This document shows positions 52,201 to 64,000 of a DNA stretch of 64,000 nt, one piece after another. The DNA comes from Davidsoniella eucalypti. Its lineage: Eukaryota > Ascomycota > Sordariomycetes > Microascales > Ceratocystidaceae. A program made the position numbers and the translations under genes. Location: NCBI GenBank assembly GCA_004009845.1, contig RMBW01000032.1:124001-188000 (forward strand). Reading direction: 5' to 3'. The notes under the pieces were generated by a model. That model was not told the DNA's origin. It worked only from the letters and a program-made list of their open reading frames with translations, and did not search any database. Within the stretch, counting starts at the first letter, position 1, and the number at the start of each line of letters is the position of its first letter.

Positions 52201-53075
52201 TAATTCGGTTCATGGTCGATGACTCGTCGGTGTGCTTCGTCAACTGCCATTTGGCCGCTGGACAAACCCAAGCCAACAATCGTCACAACGATGTTGCCGC
52301 AATTCTTGAGGGCCAGATTCTCCCTATCGAGCGCAACACGGCCATCCGACCCGATCACTATGTTGGTGGTGGTGACGGTACCATGATTCTAGACCACGAG
52401 CTCGTCCTATGGAATGGCGATCTCAACTACCGCATCGATGCCATGTCACGAGACACAGTGGTGATGGCAGTCAAGAGCAATAATCTCGGCAAGTTGCTAG
52501 AGCGCGATCAACTTCTCGTAGCCAAGCGGCGCAACCCATCATTCAAGCTACGGGCCTTCCACGAAATGCCCATTGAATTTGCTCCCACATACAAATACGA
52601 CGTGGGGACCGATACGTACGATACTAGTGAGAAGAAGCGCTCGCCAGCCTGGTGTGATCGACTATTACATCGTGGTCACGGACGCATCCAGCAGCACGAG
52701 TATCGACGACATGAGGTGCGGGCATCGGACCATCGGCCAGTGTCTGGTCGGTTCAAGTTCTATGTAAAGGAGATTGACCAGACTCGCAAGGCCATGACGA
52801 ATGCCCGGTGTATGCAAGAACTAGAAGGCATACGGACGGCGACAGAAGAAGACCAAAAGTAAGTTTCGAGACACGCAAATTATCTAAGTCCAAAACGCAC
52901 AAGCTGCCATGATTGCTAACCATCCTCTGCTTCCTCTACATCTAGACTTACATATCTGACGCAACTTTGCGGCTTCGATCCAGCTACGAGTCAGTCTTTG
53001 ATTCAACAGCGGTTGATGCGGCGAGACCACCGCAGCCCTAGTAGGACTCGGGAGGTGGTTGCTGTACAGTATTAA
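49252..53075 (+). CDS. inositol polyphosphate 5-phosphatase with WD40-like domain
   Basis: Removes the 5-phosphate from inositol polyphosphates and phosphoinositides. Exons are 49252-49299, 49392-52858 and 52946-53075, giving 1214 aa. Residues 1-460 are Pro/Ser-rich and disordered, with poly-Pro stretches. A WD40-like propeller region follows (about 462-790; for example VVCGGSMTRAWSMLDG and VWVGTNTGELMEIDL), then the IPPc catalytic domain (about 805-1140). Catalytic motifs are intact: WNGDLNYRID (about 1023), PAWCDRLLHRG (about 1100) and SDHRPVSG (about 1126), with the FQELVDLE motif near 850. The architecture resembles plant WD-type 5-phosphatases and their fungal relatives. The last exon adds LTYLTQLCGFDPATSQS and ends QY; without splicing at 52858 the frame stops one codon later. 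Start context GCCATG. Confidence 0.94.
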
Positions 53076-56000
53076 ATAAGTATATATTCCCTTTTATTTT
53101 TCTAGTTTCCTTACCTCAATATGAAGTCTTTTTTTGTTCGAGGCAAACGTTCCTCCTCTATCTTTTGCCATATCAAGTCCTTCTTTCCTAGTCAAAATCC
53201 TCCATCTCTCATTATCCCTCTACTATTTTTTTTTTCATTTTTCTCCTCTCTTTTTGTTTCCAAGCTATTCATATAAAATGGCGTATTATCGAGCAAACCA
53301 GGAATTGTGTACTCTTTCAAAGGCCGGCTTTTTAATTCTTTGGTGGGTGTGTGCATCTTCATATGTCTTCTTTTTCTATATTCTTCATGACATAGAGTTT
53401 CTATTTTGACGTTGAAACTGTCACTCTATCACTACTACCATTATTAGTATTACACTATTAGATATTCTCCTCGTCACTTGTTTCCCATGTTTATTTCTTC
53501 ATCACACTTACTTTCTTTCCTACGAATGAAGACGGTCAGCGGGCTTGTCTTTTTTCCCATATCATTGCTCTTGCGCTTTTTTCTTGGCTATCGAGGCAGC
53601 TTTTACTTTGATCACGCTATATCTATTTCTCCATGATTACGTCTTACTTGAAAGCTATAGGAAGTTCTAATAGTATATTTACATTCTAATATATATGTTC
53701 AATCCACTTCTCTTCGCTTGCGATATCACGATTTGCAACTACAAATATAGTTGGCCAAATAGCCACTACTATATGTAGTTATTTTATATCAACCACAGAT
53801 AAAGTATGATTGAAACTTATCATTCCGTTCATATGTAAGTCTACAAGATGGGGCCATGAGAACATAAGATGGATAATATGTGTATAAAAGTAAGTGCGTT
53901 ACGCAGAACCGTGACGTTTCCCATGACCAATATTTTAGAGTTTGATTTCTTCCTTTTCGGTTCCCTTTTTTCCCCTCCTTCTTAGTATATTGCCAGCCGA
54001 CTTTTAGTTTACTAAAGAGTAAAAGAGAAAATAAAAAAGTATAATATCCAAGTCTACCAAGCTAAGTTGTCGGCAGGTGTGCCATGTTTTTTGTTTGTTA
54101 ACCTATGTATTTGTACAACTAACCAGGTTACGGCAGTTGAGATTTTATATTTCTTGAAGTAGAGAATAATAGAAGAAATATAATAATGATATGTCAAAGA
54201 TATATCCACGTTAAGGTTATGAAACAGAAGCTGATTAGGTTACAGTAGAAGTCGAATATGATAGATAACAAGTAGCATACATACATACTGACTTAACATC
54301 ACCAATATCCATAAGACTAATTAATATATAAAAATATAAAAATAAAACTAAGCCAACAATACAAGGCACTGATGAACGCCGTATGAGTCTTTTTTCTTGG
54401 TTTTAGTATCATTAGAGGTATAGAAATAATGGAATAAAAAGGTCGAAGCTTCCTTCGGTTCTTCGTCTTCGATGCTATAAAAAGCTAGGTCCACTATTAC
54501 ACATACTATTATAGATTGGACAAGTCCATGATCCGTCTTCTTTTTTAAGGCTTTGGAGAAATAAGATACACTACAGCGTTCTTCCAGTAAACGGATCTCG
54601 GAATTTATGTAAAAGGCAATGTCTATGAATCTCGATTAAGATGTCACTGATTAAGAAAGGTAGATAAATAATAAAAATAAAAACCTCCGCAAAAGTCTAT
54701 ATTTTCCATTCTTGGCCTTGTTGTCTCTCATTCTTTATGAGTTTATTCTTTTTGTTTTTTGAGTTTGTCTTTGTGGAGTACCAAATCTAAACCAACCTGA
54801 GAAATAAAAACAAATATATAATGAATTCTTATAGAATGATTGGCATCGGAACGTAACGTGAAAGTGTCGCGGTTTCAAGGGGCCAGGGAAAGCTAGGGCT
54901 CCTCCTAGGGAACTAAGAAAGCAGAGGCAGTGTTTATGCAAAGAAGGAAAATAGCAATATTAGGGGGTCGAGAGGATGGAGGGGGCAGGTTTATTCGAAC
55001 TTAACATATTCTATGGAAAAGAAGAAGCCGATTGTTACAACTATGAGATTACGTAGTAAGATGAAGTTTACGGGTCGTACTGTCTTAGGGTTGAGCGACA
55101 AGGGTTATTTTATCACGAACCGCTCCAAACAGCCCAATTTTTGATTTCTTATGGTTAATTTTATCCCAACCGACTTGTCCGGAATGCAATAACCAAATAA
55201 ATGACGCCGAGCTTTGCCAATGATGGGCTCCTTTGTCGCTTCGATTATTGCGAGGGAAACTTGCATACCGTTCTATGCCAATTGCTTTTCGCTAATATGC
55301 ATCACGTGCGTGTGTACATTTTCGTCTACAGAGATGGAGGCAAGGAATGCCATTGCATTTAGTATCATGGTACGTGACAGAAAGGCCGGTATATTTTGTA
55401 GAGTTCTAGACCAGAAGAAGATGGCTAGCTAGCCAGCCAGGCTTGCTTGGCCATCTGATTATCTTGTTTTCCTTGATTATACTAAATGTACATATGTACA
55501 GATATAGTATAGCAAAAAAGACTTGTTGGTATACAACTACATATGGTTAAAAGGTGGTGTGTACGAATTATGCCTTTGCACAGCCTCCCAAATTTCCCCT
55601 GGATTTCAGGTCCTAAATTGGGGCTACTGCTCTTTGTTTGTTTTTATATAGAGAAGAACCACCATAATTATACCAACCAATGTCTATTTGTAGTCTTGGC
55701 TTCTTGGTATAGATAATTAAAGTCGCTTCTTGAAAAGCTGTTTATTGACTTTGATGATATATCTGTATTTGTTTTTGCGAGGAGAGCAATAATTACTTTC
55801 TCTCTCTCCTAGTAAAATGAAGGAAAAAAGAGAAAATAGAAATAATTGAAGAAAGCCTCTCGGTAACCTATTGCATTGCCATGCAGGGGTAAAAAGACCG
55901 TTCTGTGACGACCGCTGCAACTTTTAGTACGGATGAGGCTTTCTGGGGAAAAAAGATAATCATCATCCAGGTAGAAGTAGAGAGCACGATAAAGCATTGG

Positions 56001-57977
56001 CTTTTGTATTATACCTGGAGTATGACGGTGTATTATGTATATGTTCTAGTGAGCATAGAATATGTGATAGTAGTATATGAGAGAAATTCTAGTGGCTTGT
56101 CACCACGCAATCAGCAGCAAAAAAAGCCCAAGACTAAAAAACAAGGAAAACAAGACAATGTTGTTGATTGGGGGTCAAAGAGTAATGACGGGGTGGACTA
56201 TCGCCGCGTATTGTCTTCGCTAGCATCTTTTGATACGAAGAGGGCTTTGAGAACACAAATGAATAGTCGGGCTTTATTGTGGACAATGCATATGCCACTT
56301 TCGAGATTTCATTCCCTATATCCCTTTCTATATTTCTCGACCCACGATAAGTCATTGTGATCGTCTGTGGCCAGTTTCCAAGTGCGTCGTTGCATACAAT
56401 TATAGTTAGACATATTTATATATGTAGTTTATTTTTTCTTCCTCTATGGAGAACTGCAGAAAGACCCTTTGTGGTATTGTGGCAGTTGCGACTAATAGGG
56501 AATTACAGATTACAGTGCGGCGAATTTAGCTGTACTGATATCTTGGGGCCGCTTAATTACCCCATTTTATCGATCGGCGCGACCTCGATCCTTGGTCTGG
56601 GCTTTTGCTTCCTTCGCTCGCCCATTTCACCAATGCAAGCTGAACTAGAAAAATGGAAGACTGGCGCTTGCCTATATGTACGTTGGCTGGGTCCAGCAGA
56701 TTGTTCTCAGGGCAACATGACGAACGAACGACCTACCTTGGGGAAAAAAAAAAAAGGACAAGAAATATAAGATACAGAAAGAAAAGAGAGGCGGCAGGAA
56801 AAAAACCCGGAAAGAGGGTGCTGCTCAAACGAGAAACTGCTGCATTGACGTGCGTAAGACATACTACGGTTACTTATATAATACGATGCAAATAGAACGA
56901 CAGAAGCAAAGCTCTATGCGAGGAACAGGCGCCAATATTCAAAGTACAGGTTTTTTATGCCATTCTGGTTCTCTTTCTCTCATTTTCTATATTTTATCAT
57001 CACATCCCCTGCTATCGAGTGACTGCACAGTAGCACCAGTAGCATCGCTGCAGGGTCTGCTTGTTTTCTCGTAGGGACAGTTATAGAAGCCCGTAAAACT
57101 AGTTACATGAATTACATGTAGCAGTAGATAGTACTACACTGGTAAAGCAAGAAGAATAGAAGACGAATACTCTCTTCTCTATCATCCTCCTCCCCTCCCA
57201 CCCCCGGGAATAGTCCGCTCAGCCTGCCAGGGGTTGCTGTCAAGGAACCTGCAGGTGCGGCAACTGCCTCGACGAGCGTTCGCTCTGGCTTGTTTCTGCT
57301 GTTGCTTGTTGCTACTGCCCGTGCTTCATTTCAAGTAGTAATTGCCCTTGCTGTCCTTCTTTTCCTTTGTCTTCTGTGCTTAATTTTCCCTTTCGATTTT
57401 CTCTTGGCCTGGTTTTGTGACTTTGACTCTCTCGTTCGTTTTTATTCTTCTCTTCTTTTCTTTCTCTGAATCTCTTCCTTTCTTCCCCTCCTCCGTCATT
57501 AGTTTTTTTTTTCTTTCTCTTCATCTTGATTTCGGTTAGTGTTCTAGAGTCGTTCGTTTTAACGCCGTTATCATAATCGTTTGTACGGCGAACTAGCCGA
57601 CCTTATTTATTCTTTTCCTACACGACGACTGCGTTTCCTTTTATCGATCGCATCGCTCTCTATCGCTGGAGCTTTTACTAGACGTCTGTACTTGTCTCTC
57701 AATTGGCATACGCCTCTATTTCGAATTCTTACAGACTGATTATTATTGAGCGCTGTATATCTCTCGATTCTACCCGCCCGTAGACTTGCCGCCTTTTATT
57801 CTTCCTACCGCTTGTCGCCTATTGTACATTCCTGTTACGACACTGTGGACGCGTCTTTTTTCGAATAATAAACCTCACCTGCTTCTAAGCCAATATAACG
57901 ACCCTCATCCGACGACCTTCCAATTACTTTGCTCTCCGATCTCTCACTTAACAGTGCCCACAGAACCTCCCATAACC
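53076..57977. other. large intergenic region, no gene recognised
   Basis: The first 0.6 kb is T-rich on the plus strand, probably the 3' end of the 5-phosphatase transcript. From 53.7 to 57.1 kb the sequence is AT-rich with short frames only; the longest are 151 codons (55905-56360) and 137 codons (56357-56770), both unrecognisable. From about 57.18 kb to the GH76 start it is C/T-rich and likely holds promoter and leader. Confidence 0.55.
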
Positions 57978-59483
57978 ATGAGGTTCTCTTTAGCAGCCAC
58001 TGTCAGCATGGCTGGCTTGATGCTACAGCCAGCCTCTGCCATCACTGTCGACTTCGAAGATACCCGTACGTCTTGTCAATATGCAGGTTGTTCGTCTGCC
58101 ACGCACCGAAAACTAACTGGCTTCTAGAATCTATTATGGACGGTGCCTCTACCATTGCGTATGGTCTTCTCAAATTCTACACTGGTAACAATACCGGTGA
58201 TGTCGATGGCAATTTGCCCGATCCTTACTACTGTACGTAAAATTAATCACTGCGCAGGAAATACATAATCTCTCTTACTAACCACAACTATGATTACAGG
58301 GTGGGAGTGTGGTGCCATGTTTGGTTTACTGGTAGACTACTGGTGGCTCACCAACGACACATCAAACAACGAAGCCACTTTCCGTGCTCTACAGCATCAG
58401 GTCGGTGCCGACGAAAATTATATGCCTGAGAATCAGACCCGTTCGCTGGGTAATGATGATCAAGGTTTCTGGGCTATGGCTGCCATGTCCGCCGCCGAGG
58501 CTGGCTTTGAAGATCCCGACTCCGACGAGCCCCAGTGGCTTGCCCTAGCCCAAGCCGTCTTCAACGATTACGTCTCACGTTGGGATACCGAATTCTGCGA
58601 TGGTGGTCTCCGCTGGCAGATTTACACCTTCAACTCCGGTTACAACTACAAAAACACTATTTCTAACGGCTGCTTCTTCAACCTGGCCTCTCGCCTGGCC
58701 CGCTACACCGGAAACTCGAGCTACACTGACTGGGCTCAGAAGATCTACGATTGGGAAATTGACCTTGGCTTTATCACCTCGGAATGGAAGATTCAGGACG
58801 GTTCGCACACTGACGACAACTGCACCGATATGACTGAAGTTTTGTGGACTTACAACTTCGGTATCCACATGCACGCCGCCGCCAATATGTACAACATCAC
58901 TGGAAACGACACTTGGCTGACGGCTGTCAATGGTCTACTGAACCAGACCGTCAGTCTGTTCATGAACAACTCGGTCTTGTACGAGTCTGCCTGTGAGCCA
59001 CAAAAGACCTGCGACAACGATCAACGCTCATTCAAGACCTACCTCGTCCGCTGGCTCGCCCAGACTGCTCAGCTGGTCAATTCCACACAATCTATCATTG
59101 ATCCTATCCTTGCAGCTTCGGGTGCTGCTGCCGCCCAGGTCTGCGTTGGTAGCCCTAGTGGCTGGTCCGGTGTCTCCAACACTGCCTGCGGTCAGAAATG
59201 GTACTACTCAGGATTCGATGGTTACAATGGTGTCGGTGAACAGATGGGTGCTCTTGCTGCCGTCATGTACAATCTTTACCCGCTCTCTCACGCTCCTCTC
59301 ACGGAAACGACCGGTGGTACGTCAACGGGTAACGCTAATGCCGGTGGCTCCTCGACGAATTCAGACGGTACGAAGACTACTGTGATCACGACTGGTGACA
59401 AGGTTGGAGCAGCATTCCTAACCATGTTTGTCATCTCCGGTTTGTTGGGAGGCATGTTTTTTGTCTTTTACGAAAGCATGTAA
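57978..59483 (+). CDS. GH76 mannan endo-1,6-alpha-mannosidase, DFG5/DCW1 type
   Basis: Secreted, GPI-type cell-wall enzyme thought to transfer GPI-anchored mannoproteins from the plasma membrane into the wall by acting on the GPI glycan. Exons are 57978-58065, 58128-58232 and 58300-59483 (introns 62 and 67 nt), giving 458 aa, the usual length. A signal peptide covers about 1-21 (MRFSLAATVSMAGLMLQPASA). Typical sequences are SIMDGASTIAYGLL, YYWWECGAMFGLLVDYW and the catalytic Asp pair D117-D118 in GNDDQGFWAMAAMSAAE. Several N-glycosylation sites are visible. The C-terminus has a small Gly/Ser/Asn-rich linker and a hydrophobic tail (VGAAFLTMFVISGLLGGMFF), as for GPI attachment. Start context ACCATG. 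Confidence 0.95.
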
Positions 59484-61721
59484 AGTATCATCATATATAT
59501 GTTTTGTTTCTTTTTCATTGCCTTTTTTCATTGATCATCTAGGCTTATGATATATTAGCCATTTGTTTCGTCCTCTTCCCGCCATCATTTCTCTTTTTTG
59601 TCACAATCTTTCTTTTCTCGGTTTATTATTTGTGTGTATTGCTGGTTCTTGGTCTTTTTTTTTTCTTTTTCTGTTGCCATCTCCTTTTCAAACAATTCTT
59701 TTTGCCTTTTATATCTTACTCTTTTTCTTATATGGGCTGCATCAGGACGGTGTTCCAGTCATCTCGTTTCTTATACTTACATCTCAACCTACCCGCCTTA
59801 ACCTCTCATTTCCTCTATCTCTCCCTCTATCGTTGACATCTCTCTTGTGTACCCCCTCCTTTTCAAACTGTACTGTGAATCGTTTTGTTCTATCCACGCA
59901 GTCAAAAAGCTAATGGCTTAGATGAATTAAATTAAAATGTTTTCTTAAGGAAAATCTGCAAAATATCTCTTGTTGTCACTGTCCACTGTGTATCTTCCAA
60001 AAATGAGAATTCTTCCTTTCTTACTATGTGTTTATCTCTCTTTTAGCCTTTTCACTTTGTACTTTTTTTCTCTTATCAAGTTCCATATGTTCATACTTCA
60101 AACACAAATTTCTCATAACCATATCCTTGACAGGAACATCATTATATTGACACATCACCCCTCGAAAAATAAGAAACAAATCGCAAACGACATGTGGGTA
60201 ATGTAAGGCCGTACAATATCACCAATATACAAATATATATGAAACAAACTTGTATGGCCCTTGAAAACTATCGATATGAGAACAGCCGAATGGAGCTCCT
60301 TGGAGTTTCTCTTTGCTGTGAAAGTTACTCACCGTGTCAACACAAGTGTAGGTCGCTGCCAACTTTGCTTCATAGTAAACGTCCGTGAAACTGGTGATCA
60401 AACTATCATCCTTTTTACGCTCGGAAACGAGAGAGCCCATATTGTGTGTTGGGAAATGTAACACTAGGTAAACGTTGATTGTCCGTGTAACTTTAGTCTG
60501 TGGGCTTTGATAGAGCGATCGCTGTTTTTTGTTTTTGTTTCAACTATATTTCATTGGATGTTGGCTTGTCGGACTTGAAGATATATAGGAAAGTGTAAAG
60601 AAATAGGCATATTATAGGGGTTCATGGTACAGCTATAATTCTGAAGTTTAGCGCTTGTTTCTTGGTATATGACCTGATCTGATTATAACACGCTTATAGT
60701 ACTTGACATAGCCTGATTGATTGATTGATACAGAGTATGACAGGCCAAGACAAGTGTACCTTTAGTTATGTAATGGCGGTTTAGCGATTTTCACAAATTA
60801 GGGATCTCCGAACGACATCTAGTTGTATCGCGGATTTGTAACTAGACTTAGGTCTGTTGACCCATTGATTATTAGCGAGTTTAGCCAACTAAACAGAGCA
60901 AGCCGCTTCTTAGTTGTCATTGCCTGATCTGGAAATTATAAGCACTCTGAACTGCAAGAAATATTACCAGCTCAAAGAAATAGAGTAACTTATACCAACT
61001 TGTGATGTCCCGAACGGAAATTTCGAATAGTAACAAGAGCCTCGAGCATTTCCTGATAATCTGGTGGAGATCAGTTAGATTCATCGTAGTCAACCATACG
61101 CCGAAATTTGGTAGCTTATGTCTTGGGTGATAAAGAGATTGCTATCTATATATGCATTGTGCCGTATAAGTAATTATAAGCCACCGGGCGATAGCTCGAG
61201 TCCAATTGAATAGCTATTCTTTTGGAATATAGCTATATGCATGTACATTTACGTATAGCTACTTTCCGAGATTATAAATTGATATGTAGAATACCGTAAC
61301 TTGTACTATAGAGACAAGCCCCTCTTTTCTGTTCCGCCCTCTCACGTGATAGTAGCGGAGATGAAAACAAAGCTCGGAGTGCGTTATTACTCGTAATTGT
61401 AGGTTTTTGTTTTGCAGCAGAGAAAATACCTGAAGGCTTATATATATATTTCCATATCTTATCCTCTTCTAACCTTTTACCTAGTGCTCCTTTTCTTTTC
61501 ATGAAATTACGGGTGGCGGATAGACATTGACTGAAGCGCTGTAAGTGAGTAAATAGACAAACCTTCCTTATTGTCTCATTGGTGCTAACTCTAGCCGGAT
61601 TAGGCACAATCAAGAGCTTCCTGCTGTTTACTTCAAGCTTCAAATCGACATAAACTGAACTACCGACTAAAGAAAACTCACATTTTCTTTCTATCTTTGT
61701 TTGTCGTTTCAACCAAACAAA
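59484..61721. other. intergenic, no gene recognised
   Basis: Plus-strand sequence is T-rich to about 60.1 kb, probably the 3' end of the GH76 transcript. The rest is mixed, with only short frames; the longest is 154 codons on the minus strand (61736-61272), antisense to the dihydroxyacetone kinase start. The promoter of that gene lies in the right part. Confidence 0.55.
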
Positions 61722-63553
61722 ATGTCTTCTAAGCACTTCATCAGCGATCCCACCGTTTTAGTCGAGACTGCCTTGCGTAGTTTGACGCTGACCAACCCCT
61801 CCGTGGCTCTCGACGCCACAAACAAGATCGTCTATATGCGACCATCGCCCAATGCCTCTAAGCAAGTCTCTTTAATCAGCGGCGGCGGCTCCGGCCACGA
61901 GCCTAGCTTTGCCGCTATGGTTGGACCGGGTCTGCTCTCCGCCGCTGTCGCTGGTACCATCTTCGCCTCGCCGTCGACTAAGCAGATTCGAGCCGCCATC
62001 CAGACACGGGTCGATGGTTCGAACGGTGTACTCGTCGTCATCATGAACTATACGGGTGATGTGCTCAACTTTGCTGTTGCTGTAGAACAAGCCCGGGCCG
62101 CCGGCATCGATGTGGACATGGTCATTGTCGGTGACGATGTCGGTGTTGGTCGTAAGATGGGCGGAAAGGTCGGTAGACGTGGCATCGCCGGTACCGTATT
62201 GGTACACAAAGTTGCCGGTGCATTGGCGGCCCGCGGCGCCGCGCTGAAGGATGTTTCCCGTGTGGCTAGACTGACGGCAGAGAACCTGGTTACTATTGGC
62301 GCTAGTTTGGATCATGTCCATGTGCCTGGCCGCGCATCGGAGGCTGAGGGCGATGAACTGGCGCCTGGCGAGATTGAGCTAGGCATGGGCATCCATAATG
62401 AAGCGGGCTCCGGCCGCCTGACGGCTGAATTGCCACAACTGGTATCTAAGATGCTGCAACAGCTATTGGATCAGACAGATGAGGACAGAGCTTTCCTCAA
62501 GGTCGACTCGAAAGAAGTCGTTTTGCTGGCGAACAACCTTGGAGGTGTGAGCACTCTGGAGATGGGTGGTATCACAAACGAAGTTGTGGAACAGCTCAAG
62601 TCTAAGTATGGTATCAAGCCCGTCCGTATCCTCAGCGGTTCATACATGACTAGTCTGAATGGTATGGGCTTCAGCATCACCCTGCTTAACACTGTTGGTA
62701 CGGGAATCCCCGACGCAAACATGCTTCAGCTTCTAGATGCACCTTGTGAAGCTACAGGATGGGCTGCGCCAATTAGCACAGCGAACTGGGAAGCAAACAA
62801 CACTGCAACTCTGGACTCTTCCGAAGAAACCAAGGACACAGGAGTCAAACCTTTTGGCATCACTTACGAAGCCAATGTAGCCAAGGCGGCACTTTTGAGT
62901 GCTTCGCATACGCTCGTATCTCATGAGCCGGACATCACCAAGTACGATACTATTGTCGGAGATGGGGACTGTGGTACTGGCATGAAGCGTGGCGCTCTAG
63001 GTAAGTTTCATGCATTATTAAACGATTCATAATCAAGACAACTAACATTCTGTACTCTATAGCCATACGAGAATACGTAGAAAGTGGTAAAATTACTGGC
63101 GATGCTGTTGTCGATCTTGCTGGCTTGGTCACCGAGATCGAAAAGAGCATGGACGGCACGTCTGGCGCCATTTATGCTATCTTCCTCAACTCTCTAGTCG
63201 CCTCACTTCGTACCCAGCCTACTGGTCCCGCCACATCAAAGGTTTGGGCCACGGCGATGAAGACTGCCCTAGACGCGCTAAGCAAGTACACGCCGGCACG
63301 ACCTGGCGATCGTACGCTGATTGATGCACTACATCCGTTTATCGAGGCTCTAGACTCGGATGGTTTCAAGGCCGCAGCCTTAGCAGCGTTCAAGGGTGCA
63401 GAGAACACGAAGGGTATGAAGCCCGGTCTGGGTAGATCCGTATATGTCGGCGGTGATGGATATCAGCGTGTTCCTGACCCAGGTGCCTGGGGTCTGGCAT
63501 GGTTCCTCGTAGGCCTTGCTTCGACATTGTACGATCTTGATATAAAGGCATAG
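61722..63553 (+). CDS. dihydroxyacetone kinase (ATP-dependent, DhaK-DhaL fusion)
   Basis: Phosphorylates dihydroxyacetone with ATP to give dihydroxyacetone phosphate, which enters glycolysis; used in glycerol catabolism and detoxification. Exons are 61722-63000 and 63063-63553 (62-nt intron), giving 589 aa, the usual length. The N-terminal DhaK part has SGGGSGHEPSFAAMVG near residue 52 and H225 in GMGIHNEAG, the position of the histidine that binds dihydroxyacetone covalently. The C-terminal DhaL part has the Mg-ATP aspartates D409, D414 and D416 (YDTIVGDGDCG). The intron falls just after the KRGAL segment. An in-frame upstream ATG at 61701 exists, but the one at 61722 (AAAATG) matches the usual MSSKHF-type start. 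The last residues DLDIKA are as usual for this family, without a peroxisomal SKL tail. Confidence 0.96.
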
Positions 63554-64000
63554 ATAGTGATATCAGGTCTAATCAAAGATATATGATTTGTTAGTTTCAT
63601 ATTATTTGTTTCTTGTTCAGCATTATCAGTAGTAAAGTAAATGAGCCCTGTGGCTCCATAGCATGATGTTTAGATCTTGAACGCCTTAGTATGTGGTAGT
63701 GAAAGAATGAAAATAACAAGACAAAGTAAGTAGCCAGAACAACGGAAATGAGAACCCCCATAGAAAAAGAAAGAAAGCGTGACTATGATGAAGCAATATA
63801 GCAGAAATGAAGATACCAAAACATGATCCGCCCATTACCTTATACATTACCTCCTTTGAGCATAATAAGGTAAAGATAGACAACAGAATGGGGAGAATTT
63901 AATGTACTCGTCCTTTCGTGGCCATTTTTGCTTATTTAGAAAAAGGATGCCATTGATTTGGTTCAATTATGCTTTTTGAATTAATAGTTTTTTTTTTATA
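63554..64000. other. 3' flank of dihydroxyacetone kinase gene
   Basis: AT-rich sequence without a recognisable gene. The longest frame, 65 codons on the minus strand (63883-63686), is unremarkable. It continues past the right edge. Confidence 0.6.

Noticed and set aside
61701..61721. Upstream in-frame ATG of the dihydroxyacetone kinase gene
   Set aside because: It adds MSFQPNK before the family-like MSSKHF start; the downstream ATG has better context (AAAATG).
1..64000. CRISPR arrays, bacterial operons, Shine-Dalgarno sites
   Set aside because: The window is eukaryotic: GT-AG introns are needed to join seven of the eight firm genes, and no regularly spaced direct repeats with unique spacers were seen.

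Overview
This window looks like nuclear DNA from a filamentous ascomycete (Pezizomycotina-like). The protein-coding genes are fungal in type: a delta-like phospholipase C with a long disordered N-terminus, a DFG5/DCW1-type GH76 cell-wall enzyme, a fungal TFIIIC tau95 subunit and a DUF4748 mini-protein. Introns are mostly short (about 41-130 nt), begin with GTAAGT-like donors and often carry a CTAAC-like branch site. Leaders are pyrimidine-rich. I cannot place it below that level from sequence alone.

Layout. Positions 1-27.5 kb form a gene desert. The longest open frames there are about 130-170 codons, none recognisable, and roughly what chance would give at this base composition. It holds two weak small-ORF candidates (6017-5691 minus; 7144-7356 plus), a decayed fragment on the minus strand near 14.4-14.5 kb with an AT-hook-like GRPKG motif (probably an old transposon-related relic), and a cluster of long homopolymer runs at 22.19-22.50 kb. 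From 28.7 kb to the right edge eight convincing genes follow, separated by large intergenic stretches (0.6-4.9 kb): phosphoinositide-specific phospholipase C (+), TFIIIC tau95/Sfc1-like subunit (-), PP2A B56 regulatory subunit (+), a CID-domain/RS-domain RNA-processing protein of CHERP type (-), a four-exon DUF4748 small membrane protein (-), a WD40-like plus inositol polyphosphate 5-phosphatase (+), a GPI-type GH76 alpha-1,6-mannanase (+) and dihydroxyacetone kinase (+). I rebuilt exon boundaries by hand; all eight models close in frame.

How they fit together. There is no gene cluster in the secondary-metabolite or operon sense. Two genes act on phosphoinositide/inositol-phosphate signalling (PLC makes IP3; the 5-phosphatase removes 5-phosphates), two act in transcription or RNA processing (TFIIIC; CID protein), and the rest are housekeeping, cell wall and carbon metabolism. 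The most noticeable unexplained features are the gene desert, a tight cluster of three telobox-like TAGGGTT motifs upstream of the TFIIIC gene, the micro-exon structure of the DUF4748 gene, and a repeated strand asymmetry (C/T-rich leader, T-rich tail) around the plus-strand genes. I did not find a clearly new biological system.
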